In this document: one piece after another, positions 39,553 to 39,554 of the stretch
Position numbering within the stretch: the stretch's first letter is position 1
Layout: each line of letters begins with the position of its first letter
Source of the DNA: CAYWKS01 sp964458935
GTDB lineage: Bacteria; Planctomycetota; Phycisphaerae; Phycisphaerales; Zrk34
Direction of reading: 5' to 3'
Length of the DNA: 39,554 bases
Assembly (NCBI GenBank): GCA_964458935.1
Contig: CAYWKS010000029.1
Span: forward strand, 1-39,554
Translations under genes and position numbers: made by a program
Notes under the pieces: generated by a model
Told to the model about the DNA's origin: nothing
Seen by the model: only the letters and a program-made list of their open reading frames with translations
Databases searched by the model: none

Positions 39553-39554
39553 GG

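Noticed and set aside
1..39554. CRISPR arrays, prophage genes, secretion or toxin-antitoxin systems
   Set aside because: No regularly spaced repeats and no such gene products were found on either strand.

Overview
The window is GC-rich chromosomal DNA from a Gram-negative bacterium, most likely a planctomycete of the class Phycisphaerae. The pointers are three secreted proteins with C-terminal PEP-CTERM sorting tails, an LpxC-FabZ fusion, a DUF1598-type protein of the kind known mainly from planctomycetes, and a full set of lipid A and outer-membrane assembly genes. No exosortase lies in the window. The class assignment is inference.

Layout. 1-5.8 kb: the end of purL, then purQ, a zinc-free alcohol dehydrogenase/quinone reductase, an HD-GYP protein and a nitroreductase. 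6-12 kb: a PEP-CTERM protein converging on a very large secreted heparinase II/III-like protein. 12-21.4 kb: a dense housekeeping stretch with a BaiN/HI0933-type flavoprotein, trpS, a STAS protein, lpxC-fabZ, lpxA, recO, DUF423, a glycosyltransferase, a TIGR01777 epimerase and ilvC. 21.5-25.7 kb: a membrane protein, mtfA, tRNA-Ile(CAU), a 100-N gap, a DUF1598 protein, truB and tRNA-Ser(GGA). 26-30 kb: a PEP-CTERM protein, upp, the aroF attenuator and aroF, deoC, and the relict end of a GH78 alpha-L-rhamnosidase. 30.2-35.6 kb: lpxD, ompH and bamA on the minus strand, divergent from a second lpxD-like gene. 35.7 kb to the end: an accessory zone of visibly lower GC with gene fragments, nested inverted repeats, three copies of a G-rich repeat, a PEP-CTERM gene and a secreted protein of unknown function.

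The most notable system lies upstream of aroF (DAHP synthase, first step of aromatic amino acid synthesis). A good promoter is followed by a 25-codon ORF that begins MSHRFAFFAWYFFSGF. After it come an anti-antiterminator hairpin, a competing antiterminator helix and a strong intrinsic terminator. This is the full layout of ribosome-mediated attenuation. The leader ORF also appears to be translated from an almost leaderless transcript.

Two further patterns recur. Many genes lack a Shine-Dalgarno sequence and carry a -10-like hexamer ending only 5-11 bases before the ATG, which suggests widespread leaderless transcription. Three copies of a roughly 53-bp repeat, each with five G-runs able to form a G-quadruplex, sit beside broken genes and bracket the last gene. 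The scaffold gap is probably not real: exactly 55 bp is repeated on both sides of it.
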